NCBI GenBank assembly: GCA_016938425.1
Contig: JAFGUR010000145.1
Location: 1-15,695 of the forward strand
Direction: 5' to 3'
Source of the DNA: Fusobacteriaceae bacterium
GTDB taxonomy: Bacteria; Fusobacteriota; Fusobacteriia; Fusobacteriales; Fusobacteriaceae
Length of the DNA: 15,695 bases
Shown: piece after piece, positions 8,053 to 14,863 of the stretch
Numbering within the stretch: the stretch's first letter is position 1
Layout: every line of letters starts with the position of its first letter
The notes under the pieces: generated by a model
Told to the model about the DNA's origin: nothing
The model's database searches: none
The model's input: only the letters and a program-made list of their open reading frames with translations
Position numbers and translations under genes: made by a program

Positions 8053-9468
8053 ATGAATAAATTACCTGATAATTTTCTGTGGGGTGGAGCTGTTGCTGCC
8101 AATCAAGTAGAAGGTGGATGGAACAAAGGTGGAAAAGGTGTCAGCGTTAGCGATGTTATGACTGCCGGGAATAAAGGAGCAGAGAGGAAAATAACTGATG
8201 GAGTTATTGATGGATATTATTATCCAAACCATGAAGCCAGTGATTTTTATTCCCAATATAAACAGGATATTGCCTTATTTCATGAAATGGGATTTAAATG
8301 TTTTAGAACAAGTATAGCTTGGACACGAATATTTCCAAAAGGTGATGAAACTGGACCTAATGAAGAGGGTTTAAAATTTTATGATGATATGTTTGACGAG
8401 TGCTTAAAATATGGAATTGAACCTGTTGTAACAATATCACATTTTGAAATGCCTTATCATCTTGTTAAAGAATATGGAGGATGGAGAAATAGGAAATTAA
8501 TAGATTTTTTCATTAATTATTGTGAAGTTGTTTTTAAGAGATTTTCTAAAAAGGTAAAATATTGGATGACTTTTAATGAAATTAATATGATTGTAAGAAA
8601 ACCTTGGAAACCGGGTGGAATACAAATTAATGAAAATGAAAACAAATTGCAAGCTGAATATCAGGCAGCCCATTATATGCTTGTTGCAAGTGCCAAAGCA
8701 GTTAAAATAGGTAAGGCCATTAATCCTGAATTTATTATTGGATGTATGTTTCTTCATCCAACTTCTTATGCTGCAACTTGTAGTCCTGATGATGTACTTG
8801 CCCATGTAAAAAAACTTCAAAATGCCTATATGTTCTTAGATGTTAGTGTACGAGGAAAATATCCTAATTCATATTATAAGTTTCTAGAAAAAAATAAGCT
8901 TTTAATCCAAACCCTTCCTGAAGATGAAGCAGTGCTGAAAGAAGGAACGGTAGATTATATAGGATTTAGTTATTACTCTAGTTCTATTGTAATTGCAAAT
9001 CCCTCAAATCAAGATAAAAGCAAAGGAAATGAAATCAGCGGATATAAAAATCCTCTTTTACCTGCCAGTGAATGGGGATGGCAAATTGACCCAGTTGGAC
9101 TACGTATTACATTAAACTGGATGTATGATAAATATCAAATCCCTTTATTTATTGTAGAAAATGGGTTGGGTGCTATTGATACTTTAGAAGAAGACAGAAG
9201 TATTCATGATAATTACAGAATAGATTATTTTAGAAAACATATTGAAGAGATGAAAAAAGCCGTTTTAGAGGATGGAGTAGATTTAATTGGATATACTCCA
9301 TGGGGTTGTATAGATCTTGTTAGTGCAGGTACGGGAGAAATGAAGAAAAGATATGGATTTATCTATGTAGATAGAGATGATAAAGGAAATGGAAGTTTTA
9401 AAAGATACAAAAAAGATTCTTTTTACTGGTATAAAGAAGTTATTAAAACTAACGGAGAAATATTGTAA
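8053..9468 (+). CDS. 6-phospho-beta-glucosidase, GH1 family
   Basis: A 471-residue cytoplasmic glycoside hydrolase family 1 enzyme with the opening FLWGGAVAANQVEGG, acid/base glutamate E176 in TFNEIN, and nucleophile E369 in FIVENGLGAID. The stretch beginning S424, with K432 and Y434 in SAGTGEMKKRYGF, is the phosphate-recognition signature of 6-phospho-glycosidases, and WGCIDLVSAG is typical of the BglA type. It cleaves the 6-phospho-beta-glucoside delivered by the upstream PTS into glucose 6-phosphate and aglycone or sugar. ATG 8047 touches the AAGGAG site (8041-8046); the next in-frame ATG at 8053 has a proper 6-base gap, so I chose it. It sits 14 bp after the PTS gene, probably in one transcript with it. 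Confidence 0.93.
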   Translation: MNKLPDNFLWGGAVAANQVEGGWNKGGKGVSVSDVMTAGNKGAERKITDGVIDGYYYPNHEASDFYSQYKQDIALFHEMGFKCFRTSIAWTRIFPKGDETGPNEEGLKFYDDMFDECLKYGIEPVVTISHFEMPYHLVKEYGGWRNRKLIDFFINYCEVVFKRFSKKVKYWMTFNEINMIVRKPWKPGGIQINENENKLQAEYQAAHYMLVASAKAVKIGKAINPEFIIGCMFLHPTSYAATCSPDDVLAHVKKLQNAYMFLDVSVRGKYPNSYYKFLEKNKLLIQTLPEDEAVLKEGTVDYIGFSYYSSSIVIANPSNQDKSKGNEISGYKNPLLPASEWGWQIDPVGLRITLNWMYDKYQIPLFIVENGLGAIDTLEEDRSIHDNYRIDYFRKHIEEMKKAVLEDGVDLIGYTPWGCIDLVSAGTGEMKKRYGFIYVDRDDKGNGSFKRYKKDSFYWYKEVIKTNGEIL

Positions 9469-9511
9469 AATTTTTATTAATATTATCTAAATAAAAAATA
9501 AAGGAGAAAAA

Positions 9512-10417
9512 ATGAAAAATAAAAAATTAATTTTGGTTGTAACTCTTTCAACACTAATATCAATCTTTACATTTGGAAAAACAACAATTACTCCATATAT
9601 GGAAGTAGAATCGAATGCCTATAAAAATGGTGATGAATTAAAAGATGCTGTTACTTTAGGCCTTGCCACTGTTCAAACAATATCTGATAAGACTTCCTTG
9701 TCAGTAGACATTAAGACGACGGATTACGATTTTATAGGAGATAGTGATAATTCTGCAGGGACTACTGCTGCAGCTTCTAGAGAAAGAATTGTTGCCTATA
9801 TAAACAATCAGATTTTTAAATCGCAAAAGGGGACTACCTTAACGTTAGGGTTAGGAACTCAATTAGATACAAGTACAATTGCAGGGAGTAAAACAATTTC
9901 TTACAGAATAAGACCAATGTTATCTTATCCTATAACAAAGAATCTTTCAGTTACAGGTGATTGGCTTATTACAAAAGATAAGACAGATAAGACTAGCTCG
10001 ATAGGTGATTATTATTCTACTTACGAGTTATTAACTGGAGTAAAATATACTGGGATTAAAAATTATACTTTAGTAGCGCAATTATATAATTATGGGAAAG
10101 AAGATTTGGCATCTGGAAAAGATGATGGAGAAACTGAAACTCAACTCAGAGGATCAATATCCACAAAATTATCTGGAATAACAATAACTCCATGGGTAAG
10201 GCTTGATATAGGTAAATATAAGTATAAAAAGGCTGATGGTTCTGAGGATTTTTCCAAAGAAAAATCTAGGAATAGATATGGGTTAGACTTAAGCAAAGCA
10301 ATTAACAATGTAAATTATGCCACTTCTATGTACATCCAACCGACAAATTATACAAGTAGTGGTAAAGTTGATGAGACACAAAAATATATAAAATTTGCTG
10401 TAACTTATAGTTTTTAA
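9512..10417 (+). CDS. Outer-membrane beta-barrel porin of the sugar unit
   Basis: A 301-residue protein with a signal peptide (residues 1-22, ending TFG) and then alternating polar/hydrophobic strands separated by charged loops. It ends YIKFAVTYSF, with the terminal phenylalanine used by the outer-membrane assembly machinery. Size and pattern fit a small monomeric OmpG-like porin of 12-16 strands. Lying 43 bp after the GH1 gene, with its own GGAG (9503-9506) and followed by a strong terminator, it likely admits the beta-glucoside through the outer membrane before PTS import. Specificity is inferred only from context. No plug or TonB-box features are visible, so it is not a TonB receptor. Confidence 0.8.
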   Translation: MKNKKLILVVTLSTLISIFTFGKTTITPYMEVESNAYKNGDELKDAVTLGLATVQTISDKTSLSVDIKTTDYDFIGDSDNSAGTTAAASRERIVAYINNQIFKSQKGTTLTLGLGTQLDTSTIAGSKTISYRIRPMLSYPITKNLSVTGDWLITKDKTDKTSSIGDYYSTYELLTGVKYTGIKNYTLVAQLYNYGKEDLASGKDDGETETQLRGSISTKLSGITITPWVRLDIGKYKYKKADGSEDFSKEKSRNRYGLDLSKAINNVNYATSMYIQPTNYTSSGKVDETQKYIKFAVTYSF

Positions 10418-10486
10418 TTTAAATTAATGTTGAAAATTACCTTAATGCAAAGTTCTTTCATGTAGTATTTTTTATTATCTTAAAGC

Positions 10487-10515
10487 AAAAGTGTCATTAT
10501 TAAATGACACTTTTT
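10487..10515 (+). terminator. Terminator of the PTS-GH1-porin unit
   Basis: A 12-bp stem: AAAAGTGTCATT (10487-10498) pairs with 10503-10514 around loop ATTA, ending in T5. It lies about 70 bases after the porin stop codon. Confidence 0.88.
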
Positions 10516-10547
10516 AAATTTTTATTTAATGGAAGTTACACAAAAAA

Positions 10548-10593
10548 CGTACATTTATTTCCTAAAAATAATATTGGGTACTTTTAAAATTAA
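10548..10593 (+). repeat. Left copy of a 46-bp inverted repeat
   Basis: Core CATTTATTTCCTAAAAATAA. Its reverse complement occurs at 13839-13884 with 41 of 46 matching bases by hand count. The pair faces inward around about 3.25 kb holding an IS remnant, the flavodoxin gene, the PTS relic and the DJ-1 pair. Part of this copy (10558-10571) can also pair with TTATTTTTAGGTAA at 10601-10614 (13/14). Origin unknown; IS ends or a MITE-like element are possible. Confidence 0.7.
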
Positions 10594-10765
10594 CGTGTTT
10601 TTATTTTTAGGTAATTTTTAAGTAGTAAAGCCCCTGAAGAAACTGAAAACGTAAGGGATGAGTATACTGATAAAAGTAAGGTCACTTTTGGTAAAGCTCT
10701 TCTTTCTTTTCCAAGAGGAAGAAAAGATGAATTTAAGTCTATTATTGTTGAAAAACATAGTAGAG

Positions 10766-10943
10766 AGTTTTTTTAGTTACACCCTAGAAATTAGGAAAAA
10801 TGATGTATACAATGAATATTGTAGAAAATCTTCATATGCAACTTAGAAAAATGATTAAAACAAAAACAGTAGGAGTAACAAAGAAATGGGTATCCTGTAA
10901 AATTCTAGGTCAACTCCATATTCATTTTGAAGATAGATTTTAA
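10766..10943 (+). pseudogene. Remnant of an IS256-family (mutator-type) transposase
   Basis: Two frames together give the C-terminus of an IS256/mutator transposase. One holds FFSYTLEIRK (about 10769-10798). The next runs from 10800 to the TAA at 10941-10943 and includes YTMNIVENLHMQLRKMIKTK, KKWVSCKILGQL and HIHFEDRF. In intact relatives the order is FFxYPxEIRKxIYTTNxIE, RxxRKxTKTK, KKWTxPxxNWxxxLxQLxIxFxxR. Here the frames are split and about 15 residues between KTK and KKW are lost. The N-terminal catalytic part is absent; bases 10625-10765 may be more of it but are too diverged to claim. Dead element. The remainder of 10418-10991 holds the porin terminator and the inverted repeat. Confidence 0.75.
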
Positions 10944-10991
10944 CTATAGTTAAAATAGAAAAACTAAAAACCAACTTAGAAGAATTTCTAT

Positions 10992-11774
10992 TTACACAAA
11001 AAATTCAGGTTCCTTTCTTTTTGAACAAGCAGAGAATAATCTTTCTCTTATAGAATTTATAGCTTCATGATCAAAAGTTCTAGCTCCTGTAGGGCAACTC
11101 TTGACACAGGCATGGCACCAAGTACACAATTCTCTATTGGTTTCAATAAAATCTGATATTGCATTAGTTGAGCAAACTTTAACACATACTTTACAATTTA
11201 TACATTTTTCATAATTAGTTTCAGGATGTATCAGCAAGGGATTTGACTTACGTTCTTTATATGGATAGTCTCCAGGAATGTCAATATCTAATTCTTTTTT
11301 TTCTTGGTTCAATAGTTTCTCATTAATCATTTTAGCAAAATCATTACATTTAGTGAAATCAGATTCATCTGGTCTGTTTTCAGCTATCGGTTTTTCTTGC
11401 GTTGAGAAAGAATGTTCTCCAATAAATGCTCCAGCACCAATCACATTAAAACCATTTTCGCTAACTATATCTTTTAACTCTAAAAGGGCATCCTCATAGG
11501 CTCTGTTTCCATAAATAACTACAATAACAGCAAATGAATCATTCCCCTTAATTTTTTTTAGTTCATCTATAATATTTTCAGGTAGACGTCCTCCATAAAC
11601 TGGAAATCCAAATATAGTTAAAGAATCTTTTTCTATGTTTATCTTATTTTTTGTATGTTGTTTTGATAAATTATATTCAGAATCTAATCTTAATTCTATT
11701 CCTTCCGAAATTTTCTCTACAATACTTTTAGAAGTGCCTGTTGGTGAATAATAGATTATATTTAATTTTTTCAT
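10992..11774 (-). CDS. Flavodoxin/2[4Fe-4S] ferredoxin fusion (EFR1-like)
   Basis: A 260-residue soluble electron carrier. The N-terminal flavodoxin domain (1-160) has phosphate loop SPTGTSKS (10-17) and FGFPVYGGRLP (55-65), which bind FMN. The C-terminal ferredoxin domain (185-235) has two CxxCxxCxxxC sets: C191, C194, C197, C201 and C217, C220, C223, C227. The fusion is common in strict anaerobes and resembles proteins annotated EFR1 family; the redox partner is unknown. CTCCTT (11783-11788, minus-strand AAGGAG) precedes ATG 11774. It stands alone on the minus strand between an IS remnant and a decayed PTS gene, so its neighbours give no hint of function. Confidence 0.88.
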   Translation of the reverse strand: MKKLNIIYYSPTGTSKSIVEKISEGIELRLDSEYNLSKQHTKNKINIEKDSLTIFGFPVYGGRLPENIIDELKKIKGNDSFAVIVVIYGNRAYEDALLELKDIVSENGFNVIGAGAFIGEHSFSTQEKPIAENRPDESDFTKCNDFAKMINEKLLNQEKKELDIDIPGDYPYKERKSNPLLIHPETNYEKCINCKVCVKVCSTNAISDFIETNRELCTWCHACVKSCPTGARTFDHEAINSIRERLFSACSKRKEPEFFV

Positions 11775-11794
11775 GGTATTTTCTCCTTAAATTT

Positions 11795-11822
11795 GATATA
11801 CAGTCTTATCCGTCTTTGATAA
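11795..11822 (-). promoter_or_regulatory. Possible promoter of the flavodoxin-ferredoxin gene
   Basis: On the minus strand TTATCA (11822-11817), 16-base spacer, TATATC (11800-11795), about 20 bases before the start codon. Imperfect elements, acceptable spacing. Further upstream (11823-11934) there is only a 7-bp hairpin CTTTCTT/AAGAAAG (11861-11877) of unknown role. Confidence 0.3.
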
Positions 11823-11934
11823 AAAGCTCTTTGCCAGAGATGGATCGACTGTATCAAGAACTTTCTTCTTAAGAAAGATTATACCTTATTCTGTAGATTC
11901 TTCAAAGCCTAAAATTCAAGTAGCTATAAGTAAT

Positions 11935-12520
11935 TACAAACGATAACATGTAATAACAGCATAAACAAAGTTGTTTCTGGCACCTATAAATAATGGAAGT
12001 ACTACAAGTCTCAGAGAATCAAAACCATATACTTTTAGCAGTAATTTTGACAAATAGCCCTGAAACTATTCTACCTATCATTATTCTTATAAATGGTCTT
12101 TTATATTTTAAATTTACTCCGTACATTGCCGGTGCTGTAATGCTTAATAATGCTGTGATTCCAGTGGGACTTGCAAGTTGCTTTAAATCATTACCTTTTG
12201 CTTTTAATGATACAGCAAGTGCAGTAGCTCTTTCAACTATATTTGAAGCAAGCATAGTAGGAAGAACAACAGCTTAGTAACCAAAATTTGAAAAAAACAA
12301 TAACAATCGTAAGCATATATAGTGCGTGCTAGTCATAACAAGTAGAAGATAACAGCATTAATTATACTTAAAGAATCCATGGTGATTTTGTATTTTAAGA
12401 ATACTACAACTTTAGAATATTCCAAAAGACCTATTTTAATAAGTGTTATCGGTGTCATAATTAATAAAATCAATAGAGGTTTCATAAAAGAGTTAAGACC
12501 TTTGCACGTGATAGGCTAAA
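11935..12520 (-). pseudogene. Decayed beta-glucoside PTS EIIC gene
   Basis: The minus strand, read in pieces, gives the C-terminal half of an EIIC domain. Near 12488 is FMKPLLILLIMTPITL. After frame breaks come NFGY-stop-AVVLPTMLASN (about 12300-12240), then ALAVSLK, GITALLSITAPAMYGVNLKY and KRPF. After another shift come VVLPLFIGARNNFVYAVI and a stop at 11937-11935. These align in order with residues about 240-430 of the intact PTS protein at 6614 (MLVLFIMVPLDL, GITAIFGITEPAIFGFNLKY, KKPF). The sugar-site GITEP has become SITAP. The EIIB part and the first half of EIIC are missing. It is a dead second beta-glucoside PTS gene, transcribed away from the DJ-1 pair. A continuous 78-codon frame (12255-12019) is part of this relic, not a small gene. 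Confidence 0.85.
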
Positions 12521-12541
12521 CGGAACCTTATTTTCTTAATT

Positions 12542-12581
12542 TGCAATTTTTTTTTACATATATGTAAGTTTTATGTGCTTT
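12542..12581 (+). promoter_or_regulatory. Promoter block copy 2 with perfect palindrome, ahead of the DJ-1 pair
   Basis: TGCAATTTTTTTTTACATA (12542-12560) and ATGTGCTTT (12573-12581) match the block at 6124-6163 with identical spacing. Here it contains the perfect 14-bp palindrome TTACATATATGTAA (12554-12567), a likely dimeric repressor or activator site. Confidence 0.6.
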
Positions 12582-12598
12582 TTATAGAGTCTTATCTA

Positions 12599-12607
12599 TG
12601 GTATATT
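12599..12607 (+). promoter_or_regulatory. Extended -10 element for the DJ-1 pair
   Basis: TGGTATATT fits the extended -10 form TGnTATAAT with one mismatch, about 28 bases before the start codon at 12635. No good -35 lies 17 bases upstream, as expected for extended -10 promoters or activator-dependent ones; the palindrome sits about 32-45 bases upstream of the -10 hexamer. Confidence 0.45.
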
Positions 12608-12634
12608 GAAATAAAAGATTGGAGGAATAAAAAT

Positions 12635-13192
12635 ATGAAAAAAGTAGCTGTATTATTCGCTGAAGGTTTTGAAGAAGGAGAAGCTCTCACAATAGTTGAT
12701 ATAATTAGAAGAGCAGAAATTGAATGTCATATGATAGGTACAAAAAATGAAATGATAACAGGCAGTCATAATATAACTGTAAAAGTTGATAAAATCATTG
12801 ATGAAAGTATAAAAAATTATGATATGGTTGTTCTTCCCGGAGGATTACCCGGAGCAACAAATTTACGAGATGACGAAAAAGTTATTAAACTGGTACAAGA
12901 TATGAATGAAGCAGGAAAGTTTGTATGTGCCATGTGTGCAGCACCAATAGTTCTTGGGAAAGCAGGACTTTTAGATGGTAAAAATTATACTGCTTATGTA
13001 GGTTATGACAAAAAAATAGAAACTACGGGAACATTTAAAGAAGATATTGTAGTTGTAGACGGAAATATAATAACCAGTCGTGGACCTGCAACAACTTATG
13101 CTTTTGCCTACAAATTGGTAGATGTTTTAGGCGGAGATAGTATGGCTGTAAAAAACCGTATGGTATATTTTAATGCTTTTAATGCAGAATAG
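12635..13192 (+). CDS. DJ-1/PfpI family protein, first of tandem pair
   Basis: A 185-residue protein with the DJ-1/PfpI/ThiJ fold (class I glutamine amidotransferase-like). It has the conserved glutamate E16 in AEGFEEGEALT, DMVVLPGGLPGA, and nucleophile-elbow cysteine C101 in CAMCAAPIVLGKAGLLDGK; SRGPAT follows. The AxCAAP elbow is like YajL/DJ-1, whose relatives are reported as glyoxalase III, deglycase or oxidative-stress proteins; which applies here is open. I chose ATG 12635 because GGAGG (12621-12625) lies ahead of it. An in-frame ATG at 12575 lacks a ribosome site and lies upstream of the -10 element. The stop codon overlaps the next gene's ribosome site, so the two are cotranscribed. 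Confidence 0.9.
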   Translation: MKKVAVLFAEGFEEGEALTIVDIIRRAEIECHMIGTKNEMITGSHNITVKVDKIIDESIKNYDMVVLPGGLPGATNLRDDEKVIKLVQDMNEAGKFVCAMCAAPIVLGKAGLLDGKNYTAYVGYDKKIETTGTFKEDIVVVDGNIITSRGPATTYAFAYKLVDVLGGDSMAVKNRMVYFNAFNAE

Positions 13193-13202
13193 GAGGATAG
13201 AT

Positions 13203-13754
13203 ATGAGTAAAATAGCAGTATTCATGGCCGAAGGTTATGAAGAAGGAGAAACACTTACAATAGTGGATATTTTAAGAAGAGCAGGGCTTATCTGTGATAC
13301 CTTTCATTTTGGTGAAAAACTTGTAAAAGGGATGCACGGAATGTATGTAGAAGCGGACAAAGCTTTTGGAGAAGAGGTAAAAGAGTACGATATGATTGTT
13401 TTACCCGGAGGACGTCCCGGAGGACAAAACCTGAAAGAAAATCCCGAAGTAATAAAAATGGTGCAATACTTTAATGACAATAATAAATATATAGCTGCAA
13501 TGTGTTCTGGTACGGTGGTGCTGTCAGATGCCAAAGTAATTGAAGGTAAAAAAGTAACGGGATATACAGGTTATGCAGAAAAACTAATAGGCGGAATTTT
13601 TCAGAATGAAGTTGTGGTAGTAGATAAAAACCTAGTAACAAGTCAAGGTCCCGCAACTCCATATCCTTTTGCATATAGAATAGCAGAGATATTTGGAAAA
13701 GATACAACTGATATGCGTGAAAAAATGTTATATAATTTTGCTGGCGGTAAATAA
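13203..13754 (+). CDS. DJ-1/PfpI family protein, second of tandem pair
   Basis: A 183-residue paralog of the preceding gene, with glutamate E16 in AEGYEEGETLT, DMIVLPGGRPGG, and cysteine C101 in AAMCSGTVVLSDAKVIEGK. The elbow reads CSGT instead of CAAP, so substrate or redox behaviour may differ from the first copy. AGGAGG (13191-13196) spans the end of the upstream gene and precedes ATG 13203 by 6 bases. An earlier in-frame ATG at 13173 would overlap the first gene and lacks a site. The dead gene at 6273-6480 is closest to this copy (shared CDTF.F and KLVKGM.GMY). A strong terminator follows, closing a two-gene operon. Confidence 0.9.
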   Translation: MSKIAVFMAEGYEEGETLTIVDILRRAGLICDTFHFGEKLVKGMHGMYVEADKAFGEEVKEYDMIVLPGGRPGGQNLKENPEVIKMVQYFNDNNKYIAAMCSGTVVLSDAKVIEGKKVTGYTGYAEKLIGGIFQNEVVVVDKNLVTSQGPATPYPFAYRIAEIFGKDTTDMREKMLYNFAGGK

Positions 13755-13775
13755 AAAATAGTATAAATATAAAAC

Positions 13776-13805
13776 AAAGAATCTCCAATCAATGGAGATT
13801 CTTTT
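13776..13805 (+). terminator. Terminator of the DJ-1 pair
   Basis: A 12-bp stem: AAAGAATCTCCA (13776-13787) pairs with TGGAGATTCTTT (13793-13804) around loop ATCAA; the T-run continues briefly to 13805. Confidence 0.88.
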
Positions 13806-13838
13806 AATAATTAGGAATTACTTAAAAATAGAAATACT

Positions 13839-13884
13839 TTGATTTTAATAGTGTCCAATATTATTTTTAGGAAATAAATGCACG
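13839..13884 (-). repeat. Right copy of the 46-bp inverted repeat
   Basis: Reverse complement of 10548-10593 with five mismatches by hand count; the core TTATTTTTAGGAAATAAATG is exact. Both copies are flanked on the outside by an A- or T-rich run next to CGT. Confidence 0.7.
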
Positions 13885-14096
13885 ATTTTTTAGATAATCT
13901 TTGCTTGAAAAGCTTAGATTATTTAATGTGAAACGTAGTGAGAGTTGTAAAAAAACTTAAAAACTAAACATTCAAATCTTGGACTACGCGTTCAAACCGC
14001 GCCAGCAACGGTTGATGGACACCTTATAAATCAATAAATGTTTGTTATGGCCTTAAAGAATCAAATTTGAAAATATATGAGGAAGGAATATTAAAT
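13885..14096. other. Gene-free stretch with hairpin and GC-rich island
   Basis: No gene is visible. An imperfect hairpin at 13894-13922 pairs ATAATCT with AGATTAT and GCTT with AAGC across a TT/TT bulge. At 13984-14012 a G/C-rich island (TACGCGTTCAAACCGCGCC) interrupts very AT-rich DNA. GCG-TTCAAAC-CGC looks like a tRNA T-arm, but no matching acceptor or anticodon arm was found, so it is not called a tRNA. It could be a degraded tRNA end or foreign DNA. Confidence 0.4.
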
Positions 14097-14744
14097 ATGG
14101 ACAACTTTTTAATAAGTACTAAAAATATAAAAAAAAGAATTTTTATATTAATTATAGGTACATTAATATCAGCTTTTGGAATGGCACTACTTGTAAAATC
14201 TAACTTGGGTCAAAGTACAGTTGGAGGATTCAGTTATAATATAAGTATGATTCTGAATCTTAAAGTAGGAACTGTAGTTGCCTTGGTAAATTATATTTGT
14301 TTTGTTGGACAAATAATCATACTGAAAGGAAATTTTAGATTCATAAGGATATTACAATTATTGATAACTTACATATTTGCAAGTACCATGAACCTTTTTT
14401 TATATACCATTCCAATTATTTCAAATTTGTCGCTAAATTCATATTTATTCAAAGTAATAGTTTTATTACTGGGAATAACTTGTATGTCCTATGGAGTTAG
14501 TTTATCACTAAAAGCAGATATAGTCATACTCCCTTTTGAAGCATTCTTTTATGAAATTTCAATAAAATCAAATATCAAATTCGGTTCGTTAAGAAGATTA
14601 GTTGACATAATTCTAGTTATAATATCTTTGACTATAATATATATTTTTAAAATACCAAATAATTCTGTTAGGGAAGGGACAATAATTTATACATTCCTGT
14701 TCGGAACTTTGCTTAATGTATTTATGGAATTGACAAAAGAATAA
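14097..14744 (+). CDS. YczE/YitT-like integral membrane protein
   Basis: A 215-residue, strongly hydrophobic protein with five or six membrane helices (roughly residues 13-33, 56-76, 84-106, 115-138 and 165-205). After the first helix comes GMALLVKSNLGQSTVGGFSY, the G.AL.V.A.LG.SP pattern seen in YczE-type members of the YitT-like superfamily; a second similar half (GVSLSLKADIVILPFEAF) suggests internal duplication. Function of the family is poorly known; transport is a guess. I chose ATG 14097 because AGGAAGGA (14080-14087) lies 9 bases ahead of it. A TTG at 14067 would add ten residues without a ribosome site. No promoter was resolved. It is convergent with the DeoR gene. Confidence 0.75.
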   Translation: MDNFLISTKNIKKRIFILIIGTLISAFGMALLVKSNLGQSTVGGFSYNISMILNLKVGTVVALVNYICFVGQIIILKGNFRFIRILQLLITYIFASTMNLFLYTIPIISNLSLNSYLFKVIVLLLGITCMSYGVSLSLKADIVILPFEAFFYEISIKSNIKFGSLRRLVDIILVIISLTIIYIFKIPNNSVREGTIIYTFLFGTLLNVFMELTKE

Positions 14745-14825
14745 AAATATAAGTTTTTCAAAAATTTTATAACCGGAAAAATATATCTTAACTATATTTA
14801 AAATTTTTTGAGATTCAATTATTCG

Positions 14826-14863
14826 GTAGAATTAGTCACAAAGATATAATTCTACTTTTTTTT
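14826..14863 (+). terminator. Terminator of the membrane-protein gene, inside the DeoR coding end
   Basis: GTAGAATTA (14826-14834) pairs with TAATTCTAC (14847-14855) around a 12-base loop and is followed by eight T residues (14856-14863). The T-run lies only on the plus-strand side. The hairpin encodes the last residues of the opposing gene. Confidence 0.75.

Noticed and set aside
10658..10846. A 62-codon plus-strand frame as a small protein
   Set aside because: It contains FFSYTLEIRK of an IS256-type transposase and then runs out of frame; the correct continuation is in the next frame.
10988..11006. TTTACACAAAAAATTC as the right end of the IS256 element
   Set aside because: It resembles IS256-type ends, but it also encodes the natural-looking EFFV C-terminus of the flavodoxin-ferredoxin protein, and no matching left end was found.
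11805..11900. EIIA remnant of the decayed PTS gene
   Set aside because: A peptide VLDTVDPSLAKSFLSKT on the minus strand faintly recalls an EIIA start, but no EIIA histidine motif can be found.
12019..12255. A 78-codon minus-strand frame (and a 94-codon plus-strand frame over the same bases) as a small gene
   Set aside because: The minus-strand peptide is an internal piece of a frameshifted PTS EIIC, with matching sequence continuing in other frames on both sides; the plus-strand frame is its shadow.
13984..14013. A tRNA gene
   Set aside because: Only a T-arm-like hairpin is present; no acceptor, D or anticodon arm fits upstream.
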